Below, in pieces: positions 1 through 8,490 of a stretch of DNA of 64,000 nt (within the stretch, counting starts at the first letter, position 1; the number at the start of each line of letters is the position of its first letter). The DNA is taken from the NCBI GenBank assembly GCA_963839515.1, contig CAWIVN010000002.1:62001-126000 (forward strand). The letters are read 5' to 3'. Both the position numbers and the translations under genes were made by a program. Source of the DNA: Fredericiella sp963839515. Its GTDB lineage: Bacteria; Chloroflexota; Anaerolineae; Caldilineales; Caldilineaceae. The notes under the pieces were generated by a model that was given only the letters and a program-made list of their open reading frames with translations, had not been told where the DNA came from and did no database searches.

Positions 1-401
1 GGAACCGGGCCGGGCGCGCCGCTGCGGTAGACCTCACTGCCCCGAAAGAAGCAAAGCGAGACGCTCGGGTAGCCGCCGTCGTCAAATGGAATGTACGCCG
101 CGGCGTCGATGCCGCCGCCAAAGGGCTGCCATACCCCCTGCAGCGGGTCATAGGTGGAGGGCGCACCCGATTCTCCCACGACCCAGAACACGCCGTCCGC
201 TCCGATCGCTACGTCGACCGGCGCGCCCAGAAGTGCAGGTGGCGGCAGCGCCTCGAAGGCCGCTCCCGGCGCTAGTTGCTCCTGCCGCGGCGCCGCCTTG
301 GCTGCTCCGACAGGGTCAGGCAGCAGAGGGGCAAACCAGAGTGCGGCCAGAGCAGCTGCGCTGTAGCGTAAGAACTCGCGTCGAGTAATATTGTAGGGCA
401 T
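1..401 (-). CDS. Tat-exported protein, N-terminal part (runs off window)
   Basis: The gene starts at the ATG complementary to 399-401 and stays open to the window edge, giving about 133 residues. Residues 1-33 form a twin-arginine signal: TRREFLR at 6-12, then a hydrophobic stretch ending near AAKAAP. The protein should therefore be folded in the cytoplasm and exported by the Tat route. The mature part has short glycine- and tryptophan-rich segments (VFWVVGESGAPSTYDP, WQPFGGG) like beta-propeller or kelch-type blades, but too little is visible to name a family. A strong promoter with an overlapping inverted repeat lies just upstream. Confidence 0.7.
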   Translation of the reverse strand, partial: MPYNITRREFLRYSAAALAALWFAPLLPDPVGAAKAAPRQEQLAPGAAFEALPPPALLGAPVDVAIGADGVFWVVGESGAPSTYDPLQGVWQPFGGGIDAAAYIPFDDGGYPSVSLCFFRGSEVYRSGAPGPV

Positions 402-455
402 GTGGGCGGCTCCGTATTCCGGGCAGGAAGATCGGGGGTACCGAAAAGTCCCGGC

Positions 456-484
456 AATATAGCCATTTGACGAGCCCTTGTCAA
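456..484 (-). promoter_or_regulatory. Sigma-70 promoter of the Tat-exported protein
   Basis: Read on the minus strand there is TTGACA (484-479), a 17-bp spacer and TATATT (461-456). These are near-consensus boxes at the ideal distance, about 55 bp before the start codon at 401. Confidence 0.7.
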
Positions 485-488
485 ATGG
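463..488. promoter_or_regulatory. Inverted-repeat operator over the promoter
   Basis: Perfect 9-bp arms, CCATTTGAC (463-471) and GTCAAATGG (480-488), are separated by 8 bp. The palindrome covers the -35 box and spacer of the minus-strand promoter, which is the usual place for a repressor site. The cognate regulator is not evident. Confidence 0.5.
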
Positions 489-535
489 TTGCCACCACCC
501 TTATGCCGTCATTTATACCGTCATTGGCGAGGTCC

Positions 536-1573
<1,038 letters not shown>

Positions 1574-1624
1574 CTTTGTTTTCCCTTGCCAGATCAATTG
1601 TGATAGATGTGCGTGGATGTGCTG

Positions 1625-1653
1625 AATATAGTCGATAGGCACGTGGTCGTCAA
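1625..1653 (-). promoter_or_regulatory. Sigma-70 promoter of the aldo/keto reductase gene
   Basis: On the minus strand TTGACG (1653-1648) and TATATT (1630-1625) are separated by exactly 17 bp, about 50 bp upstream of the reductase start. It supports the start at 1573, since the longer reading frame would begin upstream of the promoter. Confidence 0.6.
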
Positions 1654-1663
1654 GACAGGAGGT

Positions 1664-1692
1664 TTGACAGCTTTGACAACCCAATGTAGGAT
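1664..1692 (+). promoter_or_regulatory. Candidate promoter of the creatininase-family gene
   Basis: TTGACA at 1664-1669 is followed after 17 bp by TAGGAT at 1687-1692. A second TTGACA sits at 1673-1678, giving a direct repeat (TTTGACA twice, 9 bp apart). The site is divergent from the reductase promoter, so the two genes share a regulatory region. Confidence 0.45.
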
Positions 1693-1750
1693 TTCGCATC
1701 ATTTTCTAGACAAACTACGCGCAAGGGGATGACTCTTGCAGGGACTTGCC

Positions 1751-2575
1751 ATGGCAAAGCACTTCTGGCGCTACGACCATCTGACCTGGCCGCAAATGCG
1801 CGCGGCGATCGCTCGCCGCCCACAGCCGGTCGTCGCCATCCCGATCGGGGCCGTCGAGGACCACGGCCCGCATATGTCGATCTCGACCGACAACGACATT
1901 TTAGAAGGTGTTCTCGCCGCCTGCGGCGCAGCGGCGGGCGGGGACCTGCTCGTGCTGCCGACGATTCCCTTCGGCCTCGACGAACACCACATGGACTTTC
2001 CCGGCACCATTGCCGTAGACATCCAGACCACCCTGGCGTATCTTGCCCAGGTAGCGATCTCGGTGGCGCGCCACGGTTTTACCCATATCCTGATCGTCAA
2101 CGGCCACGGATCCAACGTCTCGATCTGCGACCTGGCGGCGCGCGAGTGTGTGCTCAAGACCGGCGTTATCTGCGCCGCCACCACGGTCAACGCCGCGGTC
2201 AACCCCGCCCTGGTGGCGGACGTGCTGGATACGGAGCGGAAAGGCGGTTGGGGTTCGGTTGGGCATGCGTGCGAGTATGAGACGGCGATGATGCTGCACC
2301 TGCACCCTGAGCGCGTCGACATGAGCCAGGCCGAACGGGATATCGGCCAGATCAAGCTGCGCTATTTCAATTGGGATCACCCTGAGCCGTCGGCCTACAG
2401 TTGGCAGGATTGGTGGAGCCGCTTTTCCAGAGACGGCGTGTGCGGCGATGCCGCCGCCGCGACCCCGGAGTTTGGCGCCCGCCTTTTTGAGCTGACCGTG
2501 ACACGTTTTGTCGAGTTGGTACGCGAGTTCCGGACGATCGAGATCAGGCCACGGGTCGACCATCACGCGCCATGA
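1751..2575 (+). CDS. Creatininase family amidohydrolase
   Basis: A 274-residue metal-dependent amidohydrolase of the creatininase/ArfB-like family, which opens cyclic amides or formamides using two divalent metals. The metal-binding signature IPIGAVEDHGPHMSIS holds Glu36 and His38, followed by Asp47. NGHGSN is at 117-122 and GHACEYETAM at 171-180, all typical. Length matches the family (240-280). ATG 1751 is preferred over the in-frame upstream start at 1736 because homology starts with MAKHFWRYDHLTW and a GCAGGGA sequence lies just before it. Members near sugar or nucleobase genes are often creatinine-unrelated, so the substrate is open. Confidence 0.85.
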   Translation: MAKHFWRYDHLTWPQMRAAIARRPQPVVAIPIGAVEDHGPHMSISTDNDILEGVLAACGAAAGGDLLVLPTIPFGLDEHHMDFPGTIAVDIQTTLAYLAQVAISVARHGFTHILIVNGHGSNVSICDLAARECVLKTGVICAATTVNAAVNPALVADVLDTERKGGWGSVGHACEYETAMMLHLHPERVDMSQAERDIGQIKLRYFNWDHPEPSAYSWQDWWSRFSRDGVCGDAAAATPEFGARLFELTVTRFVELVREFRTIEIRPRVDHHAP

Positions 2576-2626
2576 TCTTACGCTCAAGGTCGCCCATCAT
2601 GGTCGCATTGGCGGGACGGAGCGAGT

Positions 2627-3259
2627 ATGGAGCCTATTGCTGAAAAGGTAACCGCCTTCGTGACACGCGTGGCGCCGACAGCGGTGTCTGGGCAAGATGT
2701 GGAACTGCTGTTGTTCGAGCATCCAAGCGCGGGTATCCAACTTCCGGCCGGCACGGTCGAGGCTGACGAACCGCATGCCGTGGCCGCTGCGCGCGAAGCG
2801 GCGGAGGAGACCGGCCTCCTTGACCTCCCGCCAGGACGTTTTCTCACTGCCGTGAGCGAGCGGCTGCCGGATGATCACTACATGGTGGCTACGACGACGC
2901 GTGTGTATGCTCGCCCCGATACCACGAGCTTTGATTGGGCCAGCATCCGGAACGGCATCCTCGTGCGACGCCACCGCACGGAGGCGGATTTCTCGCATAT
3001 TACGTTTGTCGAACGCGATGAACGCGCCGATCCACCGTACGTGAGCTACCAAATCACGGGCTGGATGCAGTCGGCGGTGCTCACGCGAAAGGTGACACGC
3101 TACTTTTACCACTTCCCGTATCACGGGCAGACTCCAGACACTTGGCCCGTCGATATAGATTATCATCGCTTTCGTCTTTTTTGGGCACCGCTTGCTGCGC
3201 TGCCGCCGATCGTCGCGCCGCAGCGCTGGTGGGTGGACATCTTGATGCAGGCCATGTGA
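2627..3259 (+). CDS. NUDIX hydrolase
   Basis: A 210-residue NUDIX-fold pyrophosphohydrolase. The Nudix box is complete at residues 42-64: Gly42, Glu48, Arg56-Glu57, Glu60-Glu61 and Gly63-Leu64 (REAAEETGL), the helix that binds magnesium and activates water. The family cleaves nucleoside diphosphates linked to another moiety. The C-terminal 130 residues, ending in aromatic-rich HRFRLFWAPLAALPP, are longer than the minimal domain and give no clear substrate. GGAG precedes the ATG. It lies 51 bp after the creatininase gene in the same direction, possibly co-transcribed. Confidence 0.85.
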   Translation: MEPIAEKVTAFVTRVAPTAVSGQDVELLLFEHPSAGIQLPAGTVEADEPHAVAAAREAAEETGLLDLPPGRFLTAVSERLPDDHYMVATTTRVYARPDTTSFDWASIRNGILVRRHRTEADFSHITFVERDERADPPYVSYQITGWMQSAVLTRKVTRYFYHFPYHGQTPDTWPVDIDYHRFRLFWAPLAALPPIVAPQRWWVDILMQAM

Positions 3260-3334
3260 TGACGGAACGCCGGCCTCAGCAGGATCATGGCTACGAGCAA
3301 GTGTCTAGGATATCTATATGGGAGAAACGCTAAG

Positions 3335-4135
3335 TTGACCATCAAGTTTGATTGGGTGATCATCCCCGCCGGCGAGTTCTTGATGGGGAGTGACCCGGCC
3401 CAGGATCCACACGCCCTCGACAACGAGCTGCCGCAGCACCGGCTGTATTTGCCGGCTTATCGGCTGGCGCGCACCCAAGTCACGGTGGCGCAGTTCGAGG
3501 TATTTGTCACTGCGGCTGGGTATCAGACGACGGCGGAACAACAAGGCTTTCTGTGGACGTACGACGGCGCCGAGTGGGCTAAAGTCGAAGGTGCAAGCTG
3601 GAAGCACCCACGCGGGCCGGAGGATCATGTGCGCGAGAAGGCCGAACACCCGGTCACCGGAGTCTCCTGGTATGACGGCATCGCTTTCTGCCGTTGGGCG
3701 GGTGTGCGCCTGCCAAGCGAGGCGGAGTGGGAAAAAGGAGCACGCGGGACAGATGGGCGCATCTATCCTTGGGGCAACGATCTACCCGACGAGGAGCGCT
3801 GCAATTTCGGGGGGAACGTCGGCGATACAACGCCGGTGAGCGCCTATCCAAAAGGGGCAAGTCCTTATGGCCTGCTGGACATGGCGGGGAACGTACGCGA
3901 GTGGCTGCAGACGCAATGGGGACCCTACGGGGATGTGCCCCAATATGGCTATCCTTATGACCCGGCCGACGGTCGCGAGGCCCTGGCTGCACCGGAGGAG
4001 TTCTGCCGCTGTATGCGGGAAGGCAGCATGTTCAACAGCGTGCGCGGCGTGCGCTCTGCGTACCGGCACGCCAATTTTCCCGATTATGCCGACAATGGCA
4101 GTGGCTTGCGCGTGGCAGCCTTGGCTATACGATAA
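3335..4135 (+). CDS. SUMF1/FGE-sulfatase-domain protein
   Basis: About 266 residues with the formylglycine-generating-enzyme fold. It opens with VIIPAGEFLMGSD, typical of the family, followed by TQVTVAQFEVFV, GVSWYDGIAFCRW, LPSEAEWEKGARG, YGLLDMAGNVREW and a C-terminal RGVRSAYRHANF and GLRVA segment. The cysteine pair used by true sulfatase-maturing enzymes near the C-terminus is not seen: the usual GFRCA position reads GLRVA. The protein is more likely a SUMF1-fold enzyme or ligand binder of other function. TTG 3335 is chosen as start because GGAG (3321-3324) sits 10 nt upstream and family homology begins there; ATG 3287 is an alternative adding 16 residues. No sulfatase gene is nearby. Confidence 0.8.
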   Translation: MTIKFDWVIIPAGEFLMGSDPAQDPHALDNELPQHRLYLPAYRLARTQVTVAQFEVFVTAAGYQTTAEQQGFLWTYDGAEWAKVEGASWKHPRGPEDHVREKAEHPVTGVSWYDGIAFCRWAGVRLPSEAEWEKGARGTDGRIYPWGNDLPDEERCNFGGNVGDTTPVSAYPKGASPYGLLDMAGNVREWLQTQWGPYGDVPQYGYPYDPADGREALAAPEEFCRCMREGSMFNSVRGVRSAYRHANFPDYADNGSGLRVAALAIR

Positions 4136-4281
4136 GCAGTCCAACTCTACTCAAGCCCACGAATCCGGTACAGAGCACGTCCAATTTGGACATGGTGCCA
4201 GTTATCTCTCGGTTCCGCCTGGTGCAGCTCCGCCCAAGCCTCTACCAAACGCTGCTGGCGACGCTCAACCATTCGTGCAGG

Positions 4282-4338
4282 AACACGGGCACGAAGGCGT
4301 GCCCCCCACCCGCACGAGGGCGTGCGGGCTACGCGGGA
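4282..4338 (+). repeat. REP-like double hairpin, family A
   Basis: Two adjacent hairpins: GGGCACG/CGTGCCC with a 4-nt loop, then CCCGCACG/CGTGCGGG with a 4-nt loop, followed by CTACGCGGGA. A nearly identical copy is embedded in the GH31 gene at 20432-20489. Degenerate copies in the other orientation lie near 21041-21115 and 39164-39240. Confidence 0.7.
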
Positions 4339-4461
4339 GTGGGTAGGGCGAAGTTTGTCGTTGGGTGCAAGATGCAAGTGCTGGGCATTCCTGTCAATTG
4401 CATCTTGCACAATGGTCCGCTTGTTGGCGACGCAGTCCGTGTTGTACTCGTAGGTGGCAAC

Positions 4462-4523
4462 CGTGCGAGGCTCGCCCCACCGAGCTGGGGGCAGGCAAGG
4501 GGGCGTGGGGCGAGCCAGGCACG
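4462..4523. repeat. Palindromic repeat, family B
   Basis: The left arm CGTGCGAGGCTCGCCCCA pairs with the right arm TGGGGCGAGCCAGGCACG with one bulge, around a 26-nt GC-rich centre. The same arms recur at 15559-15620 between two transporter genes, so this is a dispersed element and not a local terminator. Confidence 0.65.
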
Positions 4524-4543
4524 CGCGACCGAACGGCGCGCCC

Positions 4544-4603
4544 GGAAGTACCCACCTCCTGGAAGTAACCACCTCCTGGAGGTGTCGCTAGGAGGTGTCG
4601 CTT
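4544..4603. repeat. Two short tandem repeat pairs
   Basis: Two 17-bp units (GGAAGTA plus MCCACCTCCT) at 4544-4560 and 4561-4577 are followed by two 13-bp units (GGAGGTGTCGCTW) at 4578-4590 and 4591-4603. The junction forms the palindrome CACCTCCTGGAGGTG. The array ends 12 bp before the -35 box of the next promoter, so it could bind a regulator. Confidence 0.5.
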
Positions 4604-4615
4604 TTAGTTCCCCCC

Positions 4616-4645
4616 TTGACTGTTAAAACGTTTTTGGTGTATACT
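4616..4645 (+). promoter_or_regulatory. Promoter with LacI-type operator for the ytfQ-like operon
   Basis: TTGACT (4616-4621) and TATACT (4640-4645) are 18 bp apart. Between the boxes is the perfect palindrome AAAACGTTTT (4625-4634), extended as TTAAAACGTTTTTG. The central CG flanked by A/T tracts is the classic operator of LacI/GalR-family repressors. Repression in the absence of sugar is inferred. The start codon is 92 bp downstream. Confidence 0.7.
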
Positions 4646-4736
4646 CTCGTACAAGGTCACAGTATCTCTTCCCGGGAGACATGCGCCCCCTCGAAATAAT
4701 TCCAAGTACGCTAGATTAACAAAAGGAGAGGATTCA

Positions 4737-5765
4737 ATGAAGACCTCGACAGTAACGTTTTTTGCTGCACTCTTGCTAGTTCTTGCCGTGCTGGCGGGCT
4801 GCACCGCGCCTCCGGCTGCGGCACCCGCCGCGCAAGCGCCGCAGGGCGATGCCGCCGCGCAGCCTGCGGCCGAAGCTGCCACTACCGGTGCGAAGACATT
4901 CAAGGACCTGGTTGTCTGCTTCCCGCAGCTCGGCGCCGAGAGTGACTGGCGCACTGCCAATACAGCCTCGATGAAGGAAACGGCCGAAAAGTTGGGCATC
5001 AAGCAGTTGGTGTTCTCCGATGCGCAGCAGAAGCAGGAAAACCAGATCTCTGCCATCCGCGCTTGCATCCAGCAGGGTGTGGATGTGATTGCGCTGCCGC
5101 CAGTCGTGGAAACCGGTTGGGATGCCGTCCTGACCGAAGCCAAGAATGCCGAAATCCCAGTCATTATTGTGGATCGTTCCGTTACGGCCGACCCATCCCT
5201 GTATGCCGCACACCTTGGCTCGGATATGGTGATCGAAGGCCAGCGCGCAGCCGAAGAAATGAACAAGCTGCTGCCCGATGGCGGCAAGATCATTGAGCTG
5301 AGCGGCACTACGGGTTCCGGCGCCGCCGTTGGCCGCGCCCAGGGCTTCCGCGAGAAACTCAACCCCAACATCGAGATTATCGACTCGCAGACGGGCAACT
5401 TCACCCGTGCCGAAGGCAAGCCCGTAATGGAAGCTTTCTTGAAGAAGTACGCCGACCAGATCGATGGCGCATTCATTCACAATGACGACATGGCCATCGG
5501 CGCGATCGAAGCCGTCAAGGCTGCCGGTCTGAAACCCGGCGATCTGAAGATCATCTCCGTCGACGGTACGCGCGGCGGCTTCCAGGCCATGGTGGATGGA
5601 TGGATCCAGGCGGATGTCGAATGCAATCCTCTGCTTGGGCCGCAGGTATTGGACATCGCTTTGAAGCTGGCGAACGGCGAAGAAGTGGTCAAGGAACAGC
5701 TCACCAACGAGAGCGTCTTCTACCCTGAGAACGCCGCCGAACTGCTGCCGAGCCGCCAGTACTAA
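4737..5765 (+). CDS. ytfQ: Galactofuranose-type ABC transporter, substrate-binding lipoprotein
   Basis: 342 residues. Residues 1-21 are a lipoprotein signal with lipobox LAGC, followed by an Ala/Pro/Gln-rich tether (to about 55) that holds the binding domain off the membrane. The mature protein follows E. coli YtfQ closely: ESDWRTANTASMKETAEK, QQKQENQISAIRACIQQGVD, PVVETGWDAVL, DRSVTADPSLY, SGTTGSGAAVGRAQGF, GNFTRAEGKPVMEAF and HNDDMAIGAIEAVKAAGLKPG. YtfQ binds galactofuranose, so the substrate here is probably galactofuranose or another furanose. AAAGGAGAGG precedes the ATG. First gene of a four-gene operon with the ATPase and two permeases. The substrate assignment is by homology only. Confidence 0.88.
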   Translation: MKTSTVTFFAALLLVLAVLAGCTAPPAAAPAAQAPQGDAAAQPAAEAATTGAKTFKDLVVCFPQLGAESDWRTANTASMKETAEKLGIKQLVFSDAQQKQENQISAIRACIQQGVDVIALPPVVETGWDAVLTEAKNAEIPVIIVDRSVTADPSLYAAHLGSDMVIEGQRAAEEMNKLLPDGGKIIELSGTTGSGAAVGRAQGFREKLNPNIEIIDSQTGNFTRAEGKPVMEAFLKKYADQIDGAFIHNDDMAIGAIEAVKAAGLKPGDLKIISVDGTRGGFQAMVDGWIQADVECNPLLGPQVLDIALKLANGEEVVKEQLTNESVFYPENAAELLPSRQY

Positions 5766-5829
5766 ACTGCGCTTGCTGCGTGCCTGAGTTCCCGGGACAC
5801 TTATGGCACTCACTCGGTAAATCTCCAAA

Positions 5830-5858
5830 GAGGGGCGGCGCTGCAAACGCCGCCCCTC
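5830..5858 (+). terminator. Intercistronic hairpin after the binding-protein gene
   Basis: Perfect 11-bp stem GAGGGGCGGCG/CGCCGCCCCTC with a 7-nt loop and no T-run. Such hairpins between a binding-protein gene and its permease genes usually stabilise the upstream message or cause partial termination, so that more binding protein is made than transporter. Confidence 0.6.
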
Positions 5859-5899
5859 CTTAGAAGTAACCTGGAAACCTCAGGAGAGGGGCAGACCCT

Positions 5900-7414
5900 G
5901 TGGCAGAGACAGGCGACTATGTTCTAACCATGAAGGGCATTTCCAAGACTTTCCCGGGCGTCAATGCGCTGGAGAATGTGGACTTCGCATTGAAACGCGG
6001 GGAGATTCATGCCCTGGTCGGCGAGAATGGGGCGGGAAAATCTACCCTGATTAAAGTACTGACCGGCGTCGAGCATGCGGACGCCGGCGCTATTGCGTTG
6101 GAAGGGCAGATCGTTCAACCTCGTTCTCCACAGCATTCCCAGCAGATGGGTATCAGCACGGTCTATCAAGAGATAAACCTTTGCACCAATATCTCCGTAG
6201 CCGAGAACATTCTGCTCGGCCATGAGCCGCATCGATTCGGCAGTATTCACTGGCGCAAGATGAACGCCCAGGCGGACCTGGCGCTCAAGCGATTGGGGGT
6301 CGATATCGACGTGACCCTGCCGCTGGGCGATTATTCCGTCGCCCTGCAACAGATGGTGGCGATCGCACGCGCGCTCGAGGTACTGGCGGCCAAGGTGCTG
6401 ATCCTGGACGAACCTACCTCCAGCCTGGACACGAATGAGGCCGATCGGCTTTTCGACGTGATGGAGAAGCTGAAGAGTGAAGGCATCGGTATCATCTTTA
6501 TCACCCATTTTCTTGACCAGGTCTACCAGGTTGCCGATCGGATCACGGTGCTGCGGAACGGAAAACTGGTTGGCACCTATCCTACGGCTGTGCTGCCGCG
6601 CTTTGAGTTGGTCGCCAAAATGCTTGGACGCACCTTGACCGACCTGGACGAGGTGTCAAAAGCCAAAGCCAGGGAAGAACAAGAGATACAGAGCAAGCGC
6701 TGGGTTCAAGCGCAAGGGCTGGGTCGCAAAGGAGCGCTGGAGCCCGTCGATCTGGAGATGAACGTCGGCGAGGTGGTTGGCCTTGCCGGCCTGTTGGGAT
6801 CCGGCCGTACGGAACTGGCGGAATTGATCTTTGGCATCGATAGTCCCGACACCGGTTCACTGCTGCTCGACGGCCAGAAGGTCGAGCACTTCTCGCCTTT
6901 GCAGTCCCTGAAAAATGGGGTGGCCTTGTGCCCGGAAGACCGCAAGGCAGAAGGTATTGTCGGGGAGCTCACCATACGCGAAAACATTATCCTGGCTTTG
7001 CAGGCGCGCAATGGCTGGATCAAGTTCCTGAATGTTCAGAAGCAGAATGAAATTGCCGAGAAATATATCGACCTCTTGGGCATTGCCACGCCATCCGCCG
7101 AGCAGTTGGTGAAAAATTTGAGCGGCGGGAACCAGCAAAAGGTTATCCTGGCGCGCTGGCTGGCCACCAACCCGCACGTTCTCATCCTGGACGAGCCTAC
7201 CCGCGGCATCGACGTCGGCGCCAAGGCGGAAATTCAAAGACTGGTCTTGGATCTCGCCGAAGAGGGCAAGTCCATCCTGTTCATTTCCTCCGAGCTGGAA
7301 GAAGTCTTGCGCACCAGCCACCGCATTATCGTGCTGCGTGACCGCAAGAAAGCCGCCGAGTTCGCCGGCGATGTAAGCGATCAGACCCTCATCCAAACCA
7401 TGGCAGGAACCTAG
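5900..7414 (+). CDS. ytfR: Galactofuranose-type ABC transporter, double ATP-binding protein
   Basis: 504 residues with two fused ATP-binding cassettes, the arrangement of the ribose/galactofuranose (CUT2) class. The first cassette has Walker A GENGAGKST at 41-49 and Walker B LILDEPTSSLD. The second has the degenerate GLLGSGRTEL loop, signature LSGGNQQKV and Walker B LILDEPTRGIDVG. It powers uptake through the two permeases encoded next. The start is GTG 5900, with GAGGGG about 9 nt upstream. The stop overlaps the next start (TAGTG), so translation is coupled. Confidence 0.9.
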   Translation: MAETGDYVLTMKGISKTFPGVNALENVDFALKRGEIHALVGENGAGKSTLIKVLTGVEHADAGAIALEGQIVQPRSPQHSQQMGISTVYQEINLCTNISVAENILLGHEPHRFGSIHWRKMNAQADLALKRLGVDIDVTLPLGDYSVALQQMVAIARALEVLAAKVLILDEPTSSLDTNEADRLFDVMEKLKSEGIGIIFITHFLDQVYQVADRITVLRNGKLVGTYPTAVLPRFELVAKMLGRTLTDLDEVSKAKAREEQEIQSKRWVQAQGLGRKGALEPVDLEMNVGEVVGLAGLLGSGRTELAELIFGIDSPDTGSLLLDGQKVEHFSPLQSLKNGVALCPEDRKAEGIVGELTIRENIILALQARNGWIKFLNVQKQNEIAEKYIDLLGIATPSAEQLVKNLSGGNQQKVILARWLATNPHVLILDEPTRGIDVGAKAEIQRLVLDLAEEGKSILFISSELEEVLRTSHRIIVLRDRKKAAEFAGDVSDQTLIQTMAGT

Positions 7415-8490
7415 TGAAACAAACACCGCTGCTGACACGTATGCGTGAGAGCCAGCTGTTCTGGCCTCTGGTGGCGCTGGCGTTGATATTCCTGTTCGAC
7501 GCACTTTTCGCGCCGGGCTTCTTTAAGATCGGGATCTTGGACGGCCACCTATATGGCAATCTCATCGACGTGCTAAACGACGGCGCGCCGTTGATGTTGG
7601 TAGCCATCGGGATGACGATGGTGATTGCCACCGGCGGGGTCGACCTGTCAGTCGGCGCCGTCATTGCCATTTCGGCAGCGCTCGCCACCGTGCTGATTAA
7701 TCCGGCCCTGGGCACGCATCTCATCACCAACGATATTCTGACGGCGGACACGACGAATACGCCTCTGCCGATCATCGTTCTGGTGTGCCTGGCGGCAGGC
7801 ACTGCGTGCGGTCTGTGGAACGGGCTCCTGGTTTCAAGGGCCAGAATCCCACCCATGATTGCCACCCTCATTCTGATGGTCGCCGGTCGCGGCATTGCCC
7901 AACTGATCACCAATGGGCAAATCATGACTATCTACTACACCCCCTACTTCTGGTTTGGCAACGGGTTTATCCTGGGGCTGCCGGTTTCCATCTATATCGT
8001 GGCCGTTGTCCTTACGTTGGCCTGGTTGGGGGTGCGTCGAACCGCGACCGGGCTGTTTGTCGAATCGGTGGGCATCAACTCGAAATCAACCTACTACAGC
8101 GGCATCAGCGAACAGAATGTCAAGCTGCTGGTGTATACGTTCTCGGGTTTCTGCGCCGGCGTCGCGGGCCTGATCCTCAGTTCTTACGTCCACAGTACAG
8201 ATGCCAATAACATCGGTCTTGGCTACGAGCTGGATGCGATTTTGGCGGTTGTGCTGGGCGGAACGTTGATGACAGGCGGGCGCTTTTCCCTCCTGGCCAG
8301 CGCCATCGGCGCCCTGGTCATCTGGGCCTTTACGATCAGTGTGTACACCTTTGGCGTACCGGCCGCGGCCTTATTGGCCGCCAAAGCGGTGCTCGTCCTG
8401 GTCGTTATTCTTCTCTACTCTGACTATACTCGCCGATTAATGAACAGGCTTTTTGCGCAGAAAGGACCTCGCGATGGCGCAACGGTCTAA
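7414..8490 (+). CDS. ytfT: Galactofuranose-type ABC transporter, permease 1
   Basis: 358 residues, integral membrane, CUT2 permease family (BPD_transp_2). It follows E. coli YtfT in GAPLMLVAIGMTMVIATGGVDLSVGAV, LILMVAGRGIAQLITNGQI, ELDAILAVVLGGTLMTGGRF and the C-terminal membrane segments. Compared with YtfT it carries an extra loop of about 20 residues (HLITNDILTADTTNTPLP) after the second transmembrane region. The GTG start overlaps the stop of the ATPase gene by one base; the C-terminus overlaps the next permease gene by 17 bases. Confidence 0.88.
   Translation: MKQTPLLTRMRESQLFWPLVALALIFLFDALFAPGFFKIGILDGHLYGNLIDVLNDGAPLMLVAIGMTMVIATGGVDLSVGAVIAISAALATVLINPALGTHLITNDILTADTTNTPLPIIVLVCLAAGTACGLWNGLLVSRARIPPMIATLILMVAGRGIAQLITNGQIMTIYYTPYFWFGNGFILGLPVSIYIVAVVLTLAWLGVRRTATGLFVESVGINSKSTYYSGISEQNVKLLVYTFSGFCAGVAGLILSSYVHSTDANNIGLGYELDAILAVVLGGTLMTGGRFSLLASAIGALVIWAFTISVYTFGVPAAALLAAKAVLVLVVILLYSDYTRRLMNRLFAQKGPRDGATV

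Larger units (their letters stand above)
4136..4736. other. Intergenic region with repeats and the ytf-like promoter
   Basis: No gene is seen in these 601 bases. They hold a REP-like double hairpin (4282-4338), a second type of palindromic repeat (4462-4523), short tandem repeats (4544-4603) and then a sigma-70 promoter with operator (4616-4645) for the transporter operon. The concentration of repeats suggests a site where small mobile palindromes have accumulated. Confidence 0.6.
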
